Assembly: GCA_002304925.1 (NCBI GenBank)
Contig: DBPT01000021.1
Coordinates: 7,563-71,562 of the forward strand
Direction of reading: 5' to 3'
Length of the DNA stretch: 64,000 nucleotides
Source: Prolixibacteraceae bacterium UBA1413
GTDB lineage: Bacteria > Bacteroidota > Bacteroidia > Bacteroidales > Prolixibacteraceae
This document shows, piece after piece, positions 1 to 8,650 of this stretch. Each line of letters starts with the position of its first letter. Within the stretch, counting starts at the first letter, position 1. A program made the translations under genes and the position numbers. Under the pieces are notes generated by a model, which ran no database searches, was not told the DNA's origin, and saw only the letters and a program-made list of their open reading frames with translations.

Positions 1-746
1 ACAATCCTGATATCCATACGGTAAATGCAGATACTCCCCAGGAGGAGGTTGCCCGGATGATGGAGAAGTACGACTTGGTGGCCATCCCTGTTGTGGACGA
101 GATTGGAAGGCTGAAAGGACGTATTACTTTCGATGATGTGATTGATGTTATCAGGGAGGAAGCAGAACGTGACTACCAGATGGTATCGGGTATTGTTGGC
201 GACGTAGAACCGGGAGATAAGGTATGGAGTCTGACGCGCGCCCGTTTTCCCTGGTTGTTGATCGGCCTTACCGGGGGAATCCTCGGTGCCCGCGTGATCG
301 GCGCCAACGAGGAAGCGCTGAAACTGGTGCCTGCCATGGCCTTTTTTATCCCACTGATCGCTGCCATGGCAGGAAATGTAGGTGTACAATCCTCTTCAAT
401 TGTGGTGCAGAGCATCGCCAGCGGGGTTCGTGACTTCGAATCCACCGGACGGAAACTGATCAAGGAATTTGCCGTGGCTTTGGTGATCGGACTGGCATTT
501 GCCACCCTTATCTTTTGTTATAATTTCTTTTTTAGCAGTAGCATGGAATTGACCTGGGCTGTTTCCATATCCTTGTTCGTGGTGATCATTTTCGCTTCTC
601 TCTTCGGAACCGTGATTCCATTGGTGCTGAATAAACTGAAGATTGACCCGGCCCTGGCCACCGGCCCTTTCATAACCACCATGAACGACATCCTGGGATT
701 GACCATTTACCTGTTGGTGAGCAAAGCCTTTTTCAATGTGTTGTGA
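1..746 (+). CDS. mgtE: MgtE-type magnesium transporter, C-terminal part (5' end outside window)
   Basis: The reading frame is already open at position 3, so the gene begins upstream; about 247 C-terminal residues are visible. MgtE is a dimeric inner-membrane Mg2+ channel gated by cytoplasmic CBS domains. The visible part starts inside the second CBS domain (DLVAIPVVDEIGRLKGRITF, roughly the first 60 residues). A connecting helix and about five membrane segments follow. The pore signature is intact: PLIAAMAGNVGVQSSSIVVQ. Family members are usually about 450 residues, so some 200 N-terminal residues are missing here. An ATG at 57 lies inside the CBS domain and is not the real start. No terminator-like hairpin follows the stop. 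The assignment is firm from the membrane signature and the CBS-TM order. Confidence 0.9.
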   Translation, partial: NPDIHTVNADTPQEEVARMMEKYDLVAIPVVDEIGRLKGRITFDDVIDVIREEAERDYQMVSGIVGDVEPGDKVWSLTRARFPWLLIGLTGGILGARVIGANEEALKLVPAMAFFIPLIAAMAGNVGVQSSSIVVQSIASGVRDFESTGRKLIKEFAVALVIGLAFATLIFCYNFFFSSSMELTWAVSISLFVVIIFASLFGTVIPLVLNKLKIDPALATGPFITTMNDILGLTIYLLVSKAFFNVL

Positions 747-1079
747 TCAATCCCTGTTCATCTCCGCATCGGAATCATCACCAACGACGTTCCTTCAACG
801 GCGGAATCGTGCCTGCTCAGAACTTTCCGCCAGGAATATTCCGTTTTGCCTTCAGGAGTTTCCCTCAGCCATTTCCAGATGTTCACAGCTGTTATAATAT
901 TTGTTAAATTTTGTATTTATCTGCGTGCTTCTTCAGCTTCAACCGATAAGTAATATAAATTTACGGTTTGATACAAAGACCGGATGATTGAAAGATTTGC
1001 ATTGTTGGGCAAGGAGGCTTGCTGCATCGTTTTCCTGTCTGCTTTTTTTCTATCTTTGCCAATTAATAAAGGGAAATAA
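747..1079. other. Intergenic gap mgtE-purH
   Basis: This 333-bp stretch holds no gene I can support. The first half stays open by chance in the mgtE frame and in one minus-strand frame, but neither has a convincing start, and the translations resemble nothing I know. The second half is AT-rich, as expected upstream of a promoter. The only clear element is the -7 box just before purH. Confidence 0.6.
1051..1059 (+). promoter_or_regulatory. Promoter -7 box for purH
   Basis: TATCTTTGC is a perfect match to the Bacteroidota TAnnTTTGC -7 element, 21 bp before the purH ATG. It implies a leader of about 14 nt. No clear TTG -33 element sits at the usual 19-21 bp spacing. Confidence 0.6.
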
Positions 1080-2669
1080 ATGACTGACTATAAAAAAATT
1101 AGAACTGCTTTAATATCAGTTTTCCACAAGGAGAACCTGGATGAAACAGTCAGGGAACTGCATCGGTTGGGTATTCAGATTTTCAGCACGGGAGGGACGC
1201 AGGGGTTTATTGAGTCGCTGGGCGTTCCTGTTAAGCCGGTAGAAGGACTTACCGGTTATCCGTCAATTCTGGGAGGCAGGGTGAAGACCCTTCATCCCGG
1301 GGTTTTCGGAGGCATTTTGGCCCGGAGGGGGAATGCGCAGGATGTTCATCAGTTACAGCGGTATAAAATTCCTGAAATTGACCTTGTCATTGTCGACCTC
1401 TATCCTTTTGAGGCCACTGTGGCATCGGGGGCAACAGAAGAAGAGATCATTGAAAAAATAGACATTGGTGGGATCTCCCTGATCAGGGCCGCTGCCAAAA
1501 ATTATGCCGATGTGATGGTGGTGGCTTCGAGGGCATTGTATCACCCTTTCCTGGAATTGCTGAAAGCAAGGCAGGGCGAAACGTCGTTGGAAGACCGCAG
1601 GTGGTTTGCATCCAGGGCTTTTGCCCTCTCCTCGCATTATGATTCCGCCATTTTCAGCTGGCTTGGCAAGGAAGATGACGCGACGCTCCGTATCAGTCTG
1701 AACGACGGTCAGCCATTGCGTTACGGTGAAAATCCCCATCAGAAGGCGGTGTTTTACAGATCGGGAAACGGCAGCAAGGATGTCACCCTGGCCGGTGCAG
1801 CGGTACTACAGGGGAAAGAACTTTCCTATAACAACCTGCTTGATGCCGATGCAGCCTGGAAATCGGCGGCTGATGCCTATCATTCCGTCACCCATCTGCC
1901 CGAAAAAGTGGCGGTATCGGTAGTAAAGCATCTGAATCCTTGCGGGCTGGCGGTTGCAGCTACCGTGATGGAGGCTTTGGAACTGGCATGGGCAGGCGAT
2001 CCGGTTTCGGCCTACGGAGGCATCGTCTGTTTTACCGGTGAAGTCACCGGGGAGATCGCTGCCTGGTTTGACAAGAAGTTTGTGGAGATCATCATCGCTC
2101 CCCGTTTTACCCCGGGGGCGCTTGAAATATTTTCGAAAAAGAAAAACCTGCGGTTACTGGAAACCCCGGTAAGGTCTGAAAAACCCGGCGAGAAAGTGTT
2201 TCGTTCGGTCAGCGGAGGTTTCCTGGTCCAGGATGAAGACGAGGGCGGGGATGCGGAGTATAAACCGGTTACTTCCACGGTATTTGACCAGGCGAAACTG
2301 AGGCTGGCCCGGTTTGGCGTAATGGCCTGCAAACATTTAAAGAGCAATGCCATCGCCCTGGTTACTGAAACCGGATCGGGGTCTTTCTGGTTAACCGGTG
2401 CCGGAATGGGCCAGCCCAACCGTTTGGACAGCCTCAGGCAGTTGACCATTCCCCGTTTTTCACTGAAAAAGGATGTGAAAATAGAGGAAGCGGTACTGAT
2501 TTCCGATGCTTTTTTCCCCTTCCGTGACAGTATTGATGCCGCCAATGATTTTGGAATCCGGTTCATCGTGCAACCGGGGGGAAGTATTCGGGATCAGGAG
2601 GTGATTGATGCATGCGATGCCGCGGGCATTGCCATGCTTTTTACCGGCCGCCGCCATTTCAGGCATTGA
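1080..2669 (+). CDS. purH: Bifunctional AICAR transformylase / IMP cyclohydrolase
   Basis: PurH catalyses the last two steps of de novo IMP synthesis: formyl transfer from 10-formyl-THF to AICAR, then ring closure. The 529-residue protein has the N-terminal MGS-like cyclohydrolase domain (FSTGGTQGFIES near residue 36; GGRVKTLHPGVFGGIL near 67) and the AICAR transformylase domain (RYGENPHQ near 214). The catalytic Lys-His pair is in VVKHLNPCGLAV and the substrate loop in DPVSAYGGIVCF. It is somewhat longer than the roughly 510-residue norm, with an acidic insertion (QDEDEGGDAEYKP) before the C-terminal part. The start is the ATG 21 bp after the -7 box. mreB follows after 38 bp, so purH may head a transcript running into the rod-shape genes. 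Confidence 0.97.
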   Translation: MTDYKKIRTALISVFHKENLDETVRELHRLGIQIFSTGGTQGFIESLGVPVKPVEGLTGYPSILGGRVKTLHPGVFGGILARRGNAQDVHQLQRYKIPEIDLVIVDLYPFEATVASGATEEEIIEKIDIGGISLIRAAAKNYADVMVVASRALYHPFLELLKARQGETSLEDRRWFASRAFALSSHYDSAIFSWLGKEDDATLRISLNDGQPLRYGENPHQKAVFYRSGNGSKDVTLAGAAVLQGKELSYNNLLDADAAWKSAADAYHSVTHLPEKVAVSVVKHLNPCGLAVAATVMEALELAWAGDPVSAYGGIVCFTGEVTGEIAAWFDKKFVEIIIAPRFTPGALEIFSKKKNLRLLETPVRSEKPGEKVFRSVSGGFLVQDEDEGGDAEYKPVTSTVFDQAKLRLARFGVMACKHLKSNAIALVTETGSGSFWLTGAGMGQPNRLDSLRQLTIPRFSLKKDVKIEEAVLISDAFFPFRDSIDAANDFGIRFIVQPGGSIRDQEVIDACDAAGIAMLFTGRRHFRH

Positions 2670-2707
2670 CGAAAACAAGAGGTAGAAAAATATAAACGAG
2701 ATACAAA

Positions 2708-3730
2708 ATGGGATTGTTTTCTTTTCTCACACAAGAGATAGCCATTGACCTGGGAACTGCAAATACCATTATCATTCACAATGACAAAATCGTAGTTGAC
2801 GAACCTTCGATCGTAGCTATTGATATTAAAACGGAGAAGCTGGTAGCCATTGGAGAAAAGGCGAGGCAGATGCAAGGCAAGACCCATGCAAACCTAAAGA
2901 CCATCAGGCCTTTGCGTGACGGGGTGATTGCCGATTTCAACGCTGCTGAACAGATGATCAGGGGGATGATAAAAATGATCAGCCCCAAGTCAAAACTCTT
3001 CACTCCGGCATTGAAGATGGTGGTATGTATTCCATCGGGAAGTACCGAGGTGGAAATTCGTGCCGTACGTGACTCTTCCGAACACGCAGGAGGGCGTGAG
3101 GTTTATATGATCTATGAGCCGCTGGCGGCGGCCATCGGTATCGGTTTGGATGTGGAAGCCCCTGAGGGCAGCATGGTGGTGGATATCGGAGGAGGAACCA
3201 CTGAAATTGCAGTCATTTCACTTGGCGGTATCGTCACCAACAAGTCGATCAGAATTGCCGGCGATGACCTTACCAGCGACATAGTTGAGTATATGCGTCA
3301 CCAGCACAATATCAAGATAGGCGAGAGAACCGCCGAGGAGATTAAAATCCAGGTTGGCTCCTCACTCCCCGTTCTTGATGCGGCGCCTAAGGATTTTGTT
3401 GTCCAGGGGCCTAACCAGATGACCGCATTGCCTATCGAGGTCCCTGTTTCCTATAAGGAAATCGCCCATTGCCTGGAAAAATCTCTGTCAAAAATCGACG
3501 CTGCAATTTTAAGTGCGCTGGAACAAACACCGCCCGAGTTGTATGCCGATATCGTTAAAAACGGAATATGGCTCGCCGGAGGTGGTTCGTTACTGCGCGG
3601 CCTTGATAAAAGACTTAGCGTCAAATTAGGAATTCCTTTCAACATCGCTGACGATCCGCTCCGTGCTGTCGTCAGGGGAACCGGCATTGCACTGAAAAAT
3701 GTAGATAAATTTTCTTTCCTGATCAGGTAG
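2708..3730 (+). CDS. mreB: Rod shape-determining protein MreB (bacterial actin)
   Basis: MreB is a membrane-associated actin homologue that positions the cell-wall elongation machinery. The 340 residues match the family length. Visible are a short amphipathic N-terminus (MGLFSFLTQE, a likely membrane anchor), the first phosphate loop IDLGTANTII near residue 14, the second phosphate loop VDIGGGTTEIAVISLGG near 160, and the C-terminal adenosine motif GIWLAGGGSLLRGL. It is the first gene of the cluster mreB-mreC-mreD-mrdA-rodA, which is transcribed in one direction with small gaps or overlaps, so the products are likely co-expressed as the elongasome. Confidence 0.98.
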   Translation: MGLFSFLTQEIAIDLGTANTIIIHNDKIVVDEPSIVAIDIKTEKLVAIGEKARQMQGKTHANLKTIRPLRDGVIADFNAAEQMIRGMIKMISPKSKLFTPALKMVVCIPSGSTEVEIRAVRDSSEHAGGREVYMIYEPLAAAIGIGLDVEAPEGSMVVDIGGGTTEIAVISLGGIVTNKSIRIAGDDLTSDIVEYMRHQHNIKIGERTAEEIKIQVGSSLPVLDAAPKDFVVQGPNQMTALPIEVPVSYKEIAHCLEKSLSKIDAAILSALEQTPPELYADIVKNGIWLAGGGSLLRGLDKRLSVKLGIPFNIADDPLRAVVRGTGIALKNVDKFSFLIR

Positions 3731-3747
3731 CCAGGAAATGACGGCAT

Positions 3748-4593
3748 ATGAGAAATCTCTTCAGATTTATTCTGCACAACCACGTGTTTTTTCTTTTCCT
3801 TCTGTTGGAGATACTCTCTTTTATCTTCATCTTTAACTTCAATCATTACCAGAAAGTCAGGTTCTTAAATACTTCATCAGAGATCACCGGTAAGGTTTAC
3901 GACAGTTTCAGCAAAATGTACGATTTTTTCAGGTTACCGGCCATTAACCGGGAACTTTCTGCAGAAAATGCCAGGCTGAGAAGCATTCTGGGAGTTTCCG
4001 GCACCCCGGGTGAAATCGCTGATTCCCTGGTTAGCCACTATCCGTCAGCAGATTACCAATTCAATTTCATACCGGCCAGGATTATTAACAACACGGTCAA
4101 CCGACAGCAGAATTTCCTGACCCTGGACAAAGGTTCGCTGGATGGAATCAAACCTGAAATGGGCATCATTACTGCCAACGGGGTGGTGGGAATTGTAACC
4201 CATGTGTCCCCTTCGTATGCATCGGGGATTTCGTTGCTGAATACCCGCTGGAATGTGTCAGCCAAATTATCCCGCAATGGTTATTTCGGATCTTTGGTAT
4301 GGGATGGCAAGGATTACAGGAAAGCTCTTCTGAACGACATCCCTTTTCATGTTGATATCAGTGCTGGGGACACCGTCGTCACCAGCGGTTATTCCGTGTT
4401 TTTCCCGGAAGGGATCTTACTCGGAACAGTAGAATCGTTTGAAAAGGGAGGAGGAGATAACTTTTACACCATCAGGGTGATCCTGTCGGTTGATTTCAAG
4501 GCCATTTCTTATGTGGAAGTGATAGAAAACATCCGAAAATCTGAAATTGAGAACATAACCAGGAGAAACGGTACAGATGAAATCACGGATTAA
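3748..4593 (+). CDS. mreC: Rod shape-determining protein MreC
   Basis: MreC is a bitopic inner-membrane protein whose periplasmic domain links MreB/MreD to PBP2. The 281-residue product has a short cytoplasmic N-terminus, one hydrophobic segment at about residues 12-31, a helical or coiled-coil stretch to about residue 85 (FRLPAINRELSAENARLRSI), and then the beta-rich MreC domain (NFLTLDKGSLDGIKPEMGI, GVVGIVTHVSPSYASGISLL). It begins 17 bp after mreB stops, and its last 17 bp overlap mreD, which suggests translational coupling. Length and domain order are typical. Confidence 0.95.
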   Translation: MRNLFRFILHNHVFFLFLLLEILSFIFIFNFNHYQKVRFLNTSSEITGKVYDSFSKMYDFFRLPAINRELSAENARLRSILGVSGTPGEIADSLVSHYPSADYQFNFIPARIINNTVNRQQNFLTLDKGSLDGIKPEMGIITANGVVGIVTHVSPSYASGISLLNTRWNVSAKLSRNGYFGSLVWDGKDYRKALLNDIPFHVDISAGDTVVTSGYSVFFPEGILLGTVESFEKGGGDNFYTIRVILSVDFKAISYVEVIENIRKSEIENITRRNGTDEITD

Positions 4594-5077
4594 ATACCCC
4601 GTCATGTTTGTCACACTGGTTCTGATCCAGGTTCTTCTGCTTAACCAGGTTAATTTCGGGGGTTTTCTGAATCCCTATATATATGTTTTATTCATTTTGT
4701 TGCTTCCGGTGTCTTTGCCCCGTTACCAGGTTCTTCTGCTCTCCTTTTTCACCGGGCTTGCCATTGACTGGTTTTCCAACACACCGGGACTGCATGCGTC
4801 AGCCACGGTTCTGATGGGATTTTTAAGAAGTCCCGTCATTTCCATGACTACCCAGCGGGAATCAGAGCAGTCAGATTACCCGGGACTTCATCATACGGGA
4901 TGGCGATGGTTTGTGACCTATATTTCCATACTGGTTGTCATTCACCATTTTTTTCTCTTTTTTCTGGATGTGTTCAGTTTTGAGAATTTCTTCAGAACGT
5001 TATTGCGCAGTATGGCAAGTACTGTGTTTACCGTTTTTATCATTGTTTTAAGCCAGTTTTTAATCTTCAAAGAATAG
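4577..5077 (+). CDS. mreD: Rod shape-determining protein MreD
   Basis: This is a small polytopic inner-membrane protein of 166 residues with about five hydrophobic segments. It matches MreD in size, hydropathy and position directly after mreC. The DW motif common in MreD proteins is seen in TGLAIDWFSNTPGLHASATV. The start ATG lies inside the end of mreC and is preceded by an AGGAGA ribosome-binding sequence with about 8 nt spacing, one of the better Shine-Dalgarno sites in the window. The call rests largely on context, because MreD diverges fast in sequence. Confidence 0.9.
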   Translation: MKSRIKYPVMFVTLVLIQVLLLNQVNFGGFLNPYIYVLFILLLPVSLPRYQVLLLSFFTGLAIDWFSNTPGLHASATVLMGFLRSPVISMTTQRESEQSDYPGLHHTGWRWFVTYISILVVIHHFFLFFLDVFSFENFFRTLLRSMASTVFTVFIIVLSQFLIFKE

Positions 5078-5091
5078 GCGGAGGATTGGAT

Positions 5092-6939
5092 GTGAGTACT
5101 TTTTCCAGTCGGAAAATTTTGATTACGGTAATATTTGCGGCAGTTGGGCTTGTTTATGTTTTGCGGTTGTTTCAAATCCAGGTTGTGGATTCGACGTATA
5201 AGCAGTTTGCTGACAACAATGCCTTGCGAAAGATCGTTCAGTATCCAGCCCGTGGTTTAATTTACGACAGAAACCGGGAGTTGTTGGTTTACAACAAGGC
5301 CGCCTATGATTTGCTGGTTACCCCCCGGGAGGCGGGATTTTTTGACACACTGGCCTTTGCACGGCTGGTGGATGTTCCCGTTGAGGATTTCAAGGCCGAG
5401 TTAACAAAGGCGGCTGCTTACTCGAGATATAAACCGTCGGTGGTTGTCAAACAGATTTCGCATGAGAAATATGCCACCCTTCAGGAGCAGTTGTATAAGA
5501 TGGAAGGGTTTTATGTTCAGCCCAGGACGCTGCGGGAGTATCCTCAGCCGATGGCTGCACATGCATTGGGGTATGTAGGTGAGGTGACCCAGGAGATGAT
5601 CGATGCCAATCCGTATTACAAGTCGGGTGATTATATCGGCATCAGCGGCATTGAAGCCTCTTATGAGGAAGATCTCAGGGGAAGGAAGGGGGTTCGGTAT
5701 TATATGGTGGATGTTCATAACCGGTTGCAGGGAAGTTACCGGGAAGGAGAAATGGATACCATGGCCACCATCGGCCGCAACCTGATCACTACCCTCGATT
5801 CACGTATTCAGGCTTATGCGGAACTCCTTTTGCAGAACAAAAAAGGAAGCGTGGTGGCCATTGAACCATCAACGGGTGAGGTGCTGGCACTAGTGAACTC
5901 CCCGTCTTACAATCCCAATCTCCTGGTAGGCCGGGAGCGGGGAAACAACTATGCACGCCTTCTTGAAGATGCGGTAAAGCCTCTTTTTAACAGGGCTTTG
6001 ATGGCTCAATACCCTCCCGGTTCCACGATCAAAATGGCCCAGGGGCTGATCGCCCTCCAGGAAGGGGTAATCACTCCCGAAACCCGGTTTTATTGTGCCC
6101 ATGGCTATTCCTCCGGAAATTTCAGGCTGGGATGTCACCACGACCAGTCCTTTAAACTATCGGAATCTATTGCAAAATCGTGCAATGCCTATTTTGTATA
6201 CGTGTTGCGCGCTGTTCTGGAGAATAGCAAATATCCCGGCGTCAGGGAGGCTTACGACACATGGCGAAACCGCATGATGAACCTGGGTTTTGGCAGGAAA
6301 CTCGATTCCGACCTTCTGAATGAGCTAAAGGGTAATGTCCCTTCTTCGGAATACTACGAACGCTATGTCTTCAAGGGATCCCGCTGGCGTGCCCTGCCCG
6401 TCATTTCACTTTCGATCGGACAGGGTGAACTGGGGATTACCCCGTTTCAGCTTGCCAATTACTGCGCAATTCTGGCAAACCGGGGATATTATTATATTCC
6501 CCATATCGTCAGGGAGATCGAGGGCAAATCCATTCCTGAAAAATTCAGAATCAGGCAAGAAACCGGTATTAATCGTTCCTATTTTGAACCGGTGATCGAC
6601 GGAATGGAACAAGCCATGATGCCAGGAGGTACGGGTGCCATGTCGATGATACCCGGCATCGCGGTCTGCGGGAAGACCGGAACCGCTGAGAATCCGCACG
6701 GGGCCGACCATTCCGTATTTATGGCCTTTGCACCCAGGGAATCACCCCGGATAGCCATCTCGGTGTATGTCGAAAACGGCGTCTGGGGCTCTACTTATGC
6801 CGCCCCCATTGCCAGCCTTATCATTGAAAAATACCTCAATGATACCATCTCAAGCCAGCGTGTCTGGCTGGAAGAATCCATGCTCAAAGCCAATCTGATG
6901 AACCCTTTAATAATCCCGGAAAGTGGCGACGAGGAATAA
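5092..6939 (+). CDS. mrdA: Penicillin-binding protein 2 (elongasome transpeptidase)
   Basis: PBP2 is the class B transpeptidase that cross-links peptidoglycan made by RodA. Starting from GTG 5092, the 615 residues comprise one N-terminal membrane anchor (about 7-27), the pedestal/dimerisation region (PARGLIYDRNRELLVYNKAA), and the transpeptidase domain. The active-site motifs are all present: STIK (Ser311), SCN (Ser363) and KTGT (Lys528). An in-frame TTG at 5086 would add two residues. I prefer GTG 5092 because GGAGG at 5080-5084 sits 7 nt before it but almost touches the TTG. The end overlaps rodA by 17 bp, so the polymerase and transpeptidase partners are coupled. Confidence 0.95.
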   Translation: MSTFSSRKILITVIFAAVGLVYVLRLFQIQVVDSTYKQFADNNALRKIVQYPARGLIYDRNRELLVYNKAAYDLLVTPREAGFFDTLAFARLVDVPVEDFKAELTKAAAYSRYKPSVVVKQISHEKYATLQEQLYKMEGFYVQPRTLREYPQPMAAHALGYVGEVTQEMIDANPYYKSGDYIGISGIEASYEEDLRGRKGVRYYMVDVHNRLQGSYREGEMDTMATIGRNLITTLDSRIQAYAELLLQNKKGSVVAIEPSTGEVLALVNSPSYNPNLLVGRERGNNYARLLEDAVKPLFNRALMAQYPPGSTIKMAQGLIALQEGVITPETRFYCAHGYSSGNFRLGCHHDQSFKLSESIAKSCNAYFVYVLRAVLENSKYPGVREAYDTWRNRMMNLGFGRKLDSDLLNELKGNVPSSEYYERYVFKGSRWRALPVISLSIGQGELGITPFQLANYCAILANRGYYYIPHIVREIEGKSIPEKFRIRQETGINRSYFEPVIDGMEQAMMPGGTGAMSMIPGIAVCGKTGTAENPHGADHSVFMAFAPRESPRIAISVYVENGVWGSTYAAPIASLIIEKYLNDTISSQRVWLEESMLKANLMNPLIIPESGDEE

Positions 6940-8347
6940 GCTGTGGGCAAATATTGACTGGGTCACCTTTTTTATATTCCTGTTGCTGGTCTTCCTGGGA
7001 TGGATCAATATCTATGCGGCGGTGTACGATGAATCTCATAAAAGCATCTTCGATATTTCCCAGCAGTACGGCAAACAGCTGATCTGGATCGCAGCGGCCC
7101 TTTTAATCGGTTTCATGATTCTGATCATCGAATCCAATTTTTATGTGATCTTTGCCTATCCCATTTATGCCATCGCCATTCTTTTCCTGCTCCTGGTACT
7201 TGTTTTCGGCGTGGAGATCAACGGTAGCAAATCCTGGTTTGTGATTGGCGAATTCAGATTGCAGCCTTCTGAATTTTCAAAATTTGCCACTGCCCTGGCA
7301 TTAGCCAAGTTGCTGAGTAATTTTAATTTTAAACTGGACTCCGTAAATTCCCTGCTGAAGATCAGTTTGATCATACTCCTTCCTGCCTTGCTGATTTTTC
7401 TGCAGCACGATGCCGGATCATCGCTGGTATTTGCGGCATTCCTCCTTGTGCTGTACCGCGAAGGGCTTTCAGGAATCATCCTCTTCTTCTTTGTACTTAT
7501 CATCATCCTCTTCTTGCTTTCCCTTTTGTTGCCCAACCATATTTTGCTGATTTTTTTGTTTCTGGGGGGACTCCTGGCGCATTATTATCTGAACCAAAAG
7601 TTCAGAATGTTAATCAAAATACTGGTCATTACCACAATGGTGATCCTACTGGTTTGGGGAATAAACAGGCTCACCGGCTCCTACCTGACGCTGGAATACG
7701 TAATTCTGACGGGTATTATTTCCAGCCTGGCCGCCATTACCATTGTTGTTGTCCGCGAAAGAATCAGGCGCACCATGGTGGTTATCGTAATCTTTTTTGC
7801 CTCGCTGATATTTACCTATTCGGTCGATTTCGTATTTAACTCCGTGCTTGAAAGCCATCACCGGGACCGGATCAACGAATTACTCGGAATCCAGTCTGAT
7901 CCTTTGGGTGCAGGATATAACGTCAATCAAAGCAAAATTGCAATTGGTTCGGGTGGATTCCTGGGTAAGGGATTTCTGAAGGGTACCCAGACTAAATTTG
8001 ACTTTGTGCCCTTTCAGAGCACTGACTTTATTTTCTGTACCGTAGGGGAGGAATGGGGTTTTGTGGGTTCGGTGACTGTCATCTCGCTTTTTGTCTTTCT
8101 TTTTCTGCGGTTGGTTTTTCTTGCCGAACGACAACGATCGGTATTTTCCAGGGTTTACGGCTATTCTGTGGCATCCATCCTCTTTACCCATTTCGTCATC
8201 AATATCGGAATGACGTTGGGCCTGATGCCCGTCATCGGCATTCCTCTCCCGTTTTTCAGCTATGGCGGATCTTCCCTCTGGGCTTTTACCGTACTGCTTT
8301 TTATTTTTCTGCGGCTTGATGCCAGCAGGCTGGATAAACTGGTATAA
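6923..8347 (+). CDS. rodA: Rod shape-determining protein RodA (SEDS glycosyltransferase)
   Basis: RodA polymerises lipid II into glycan strands in complex with PBP2. The 474-residue polytopic protein shows conserved SEDS features: ELRLQPSEFSKF-like sequence (GEFRLQPSEFSKFATALALA), the periplasmic loop GGFLGKGFLKGTQTKFDFVP with the conserved TD soon after (QSTDFIFCTVGEEWGF), and the C-terminal GIPLPFFSYGGSSLWAFTV. It is about 100 residues longer than the E. coli protein because of extra hydrophobic segments in the middle (about residues 185-300). I believe this longer form is common in Bacteroidota. The start is GTG 6923 inside the end of mrdA; no other start fits the frame. Confidence 0.95.
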   Translation: MATRNKLWANIDWVTFFIFLLLVFLGWINIYAAVYDESHKSIFDISQQYGKQLIWIAAALLIGFMILIIESNFYVIFAYPIYAIAILFLLLVLVFGVEINGSKSWFVIGEFRLQPSEFSKFATALALAKLLSNFNFKLDSVNSLLKISLIILLPALLIFLQHDAGSSLVFAAFLLVLYREGLSGIILFFFVLIIILFLLSLLLPNHILLIFLFLGGLLAHYYLNQKFRMLIKILVITTMVILLVWGINRLTGSYLTLEYVILTGIISSLAAITIVVVRERIRRTMVVIVIFFASLIFTYSVDFVFNSVLESHHRDRINELLGIQSDPLGAGYNVNQSKIAIGSGGFLGKGFLKGTQTKFDFVPFQSTDFIFCTVGEEWGFVGSVTVISLFVFLFLRLVFLAERQRSVFSRVYGYSVASILFTHFVINIGMTLGLMPVIGIPLPFFSYGGSSLWAFTVLLFIFLRLDASRLDKLV

Positions 8348-8358
8348 AAGTGTTTTAA

Positions 8359-8508
8359 CAACTACTTTTCCGGCCCCCCACTGATTTAAACAGGCTCATA
8401 AAACTCAACAAACCATCAACCCGGGTTTTCTATGACCTTGAAGAGATCGGCGAACCCAAACCGGAAGAGGTGTTGGATCGTTTCCTGAAAAGGATGGACA
8501 TGCTCTGA
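8359..8508 (+). pseudogene. Possible 3' remnant of an unknown gene
   Basis: After the TAA at 8356 the frame is open for 49 codons to TGA 8508 with coding-like composition. It reads through VFYDLEEIGEPKPEEVLDRF and ends in KRMDML. There is no ATG or GTG start, and the hydrophilic, acidic C-terminal character looks like the tail of a lost gene rather than random sequence. I do not recognise the parent. The rest of the rodA-kinase gap (8509-8650) holds nothing except the kinase promoter box. It could still be a chance open frame. Confidence 0.3.
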
Positions 8509-8624
8509 AAAAGGCCTTCCGGTGAACCTTGCCTAAAATCCGGATTGGCATTCAGGATGTTACCACAGGGCTGTCCCCGGGCCGATTGTTGCGACATTTC
8601 AGGGCGACCTCCCGATTAATTTCT

Positions 8625-8632
8625 TATTTTTG
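8625..8632 (+). promoter_or_regulatory. Promoter -7 box for the PfkB kinase
   Basis: TATTTTTG matches TAnnTTTG, 18 bp before ATG 8651. Because the box overlaps an upstream in-frame ATG at 8630, it supports the downstream start. Confidence 0.5.
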
Positions 8633-8650
8633 TGGTGTAATATTGAAGCC

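Noticed and set aside
747..880. Open frames on both strands after mgtE
   Set aside because: Neither has a good start or a recognisable product, and the region is short. Chance openness is the simpler explanation.
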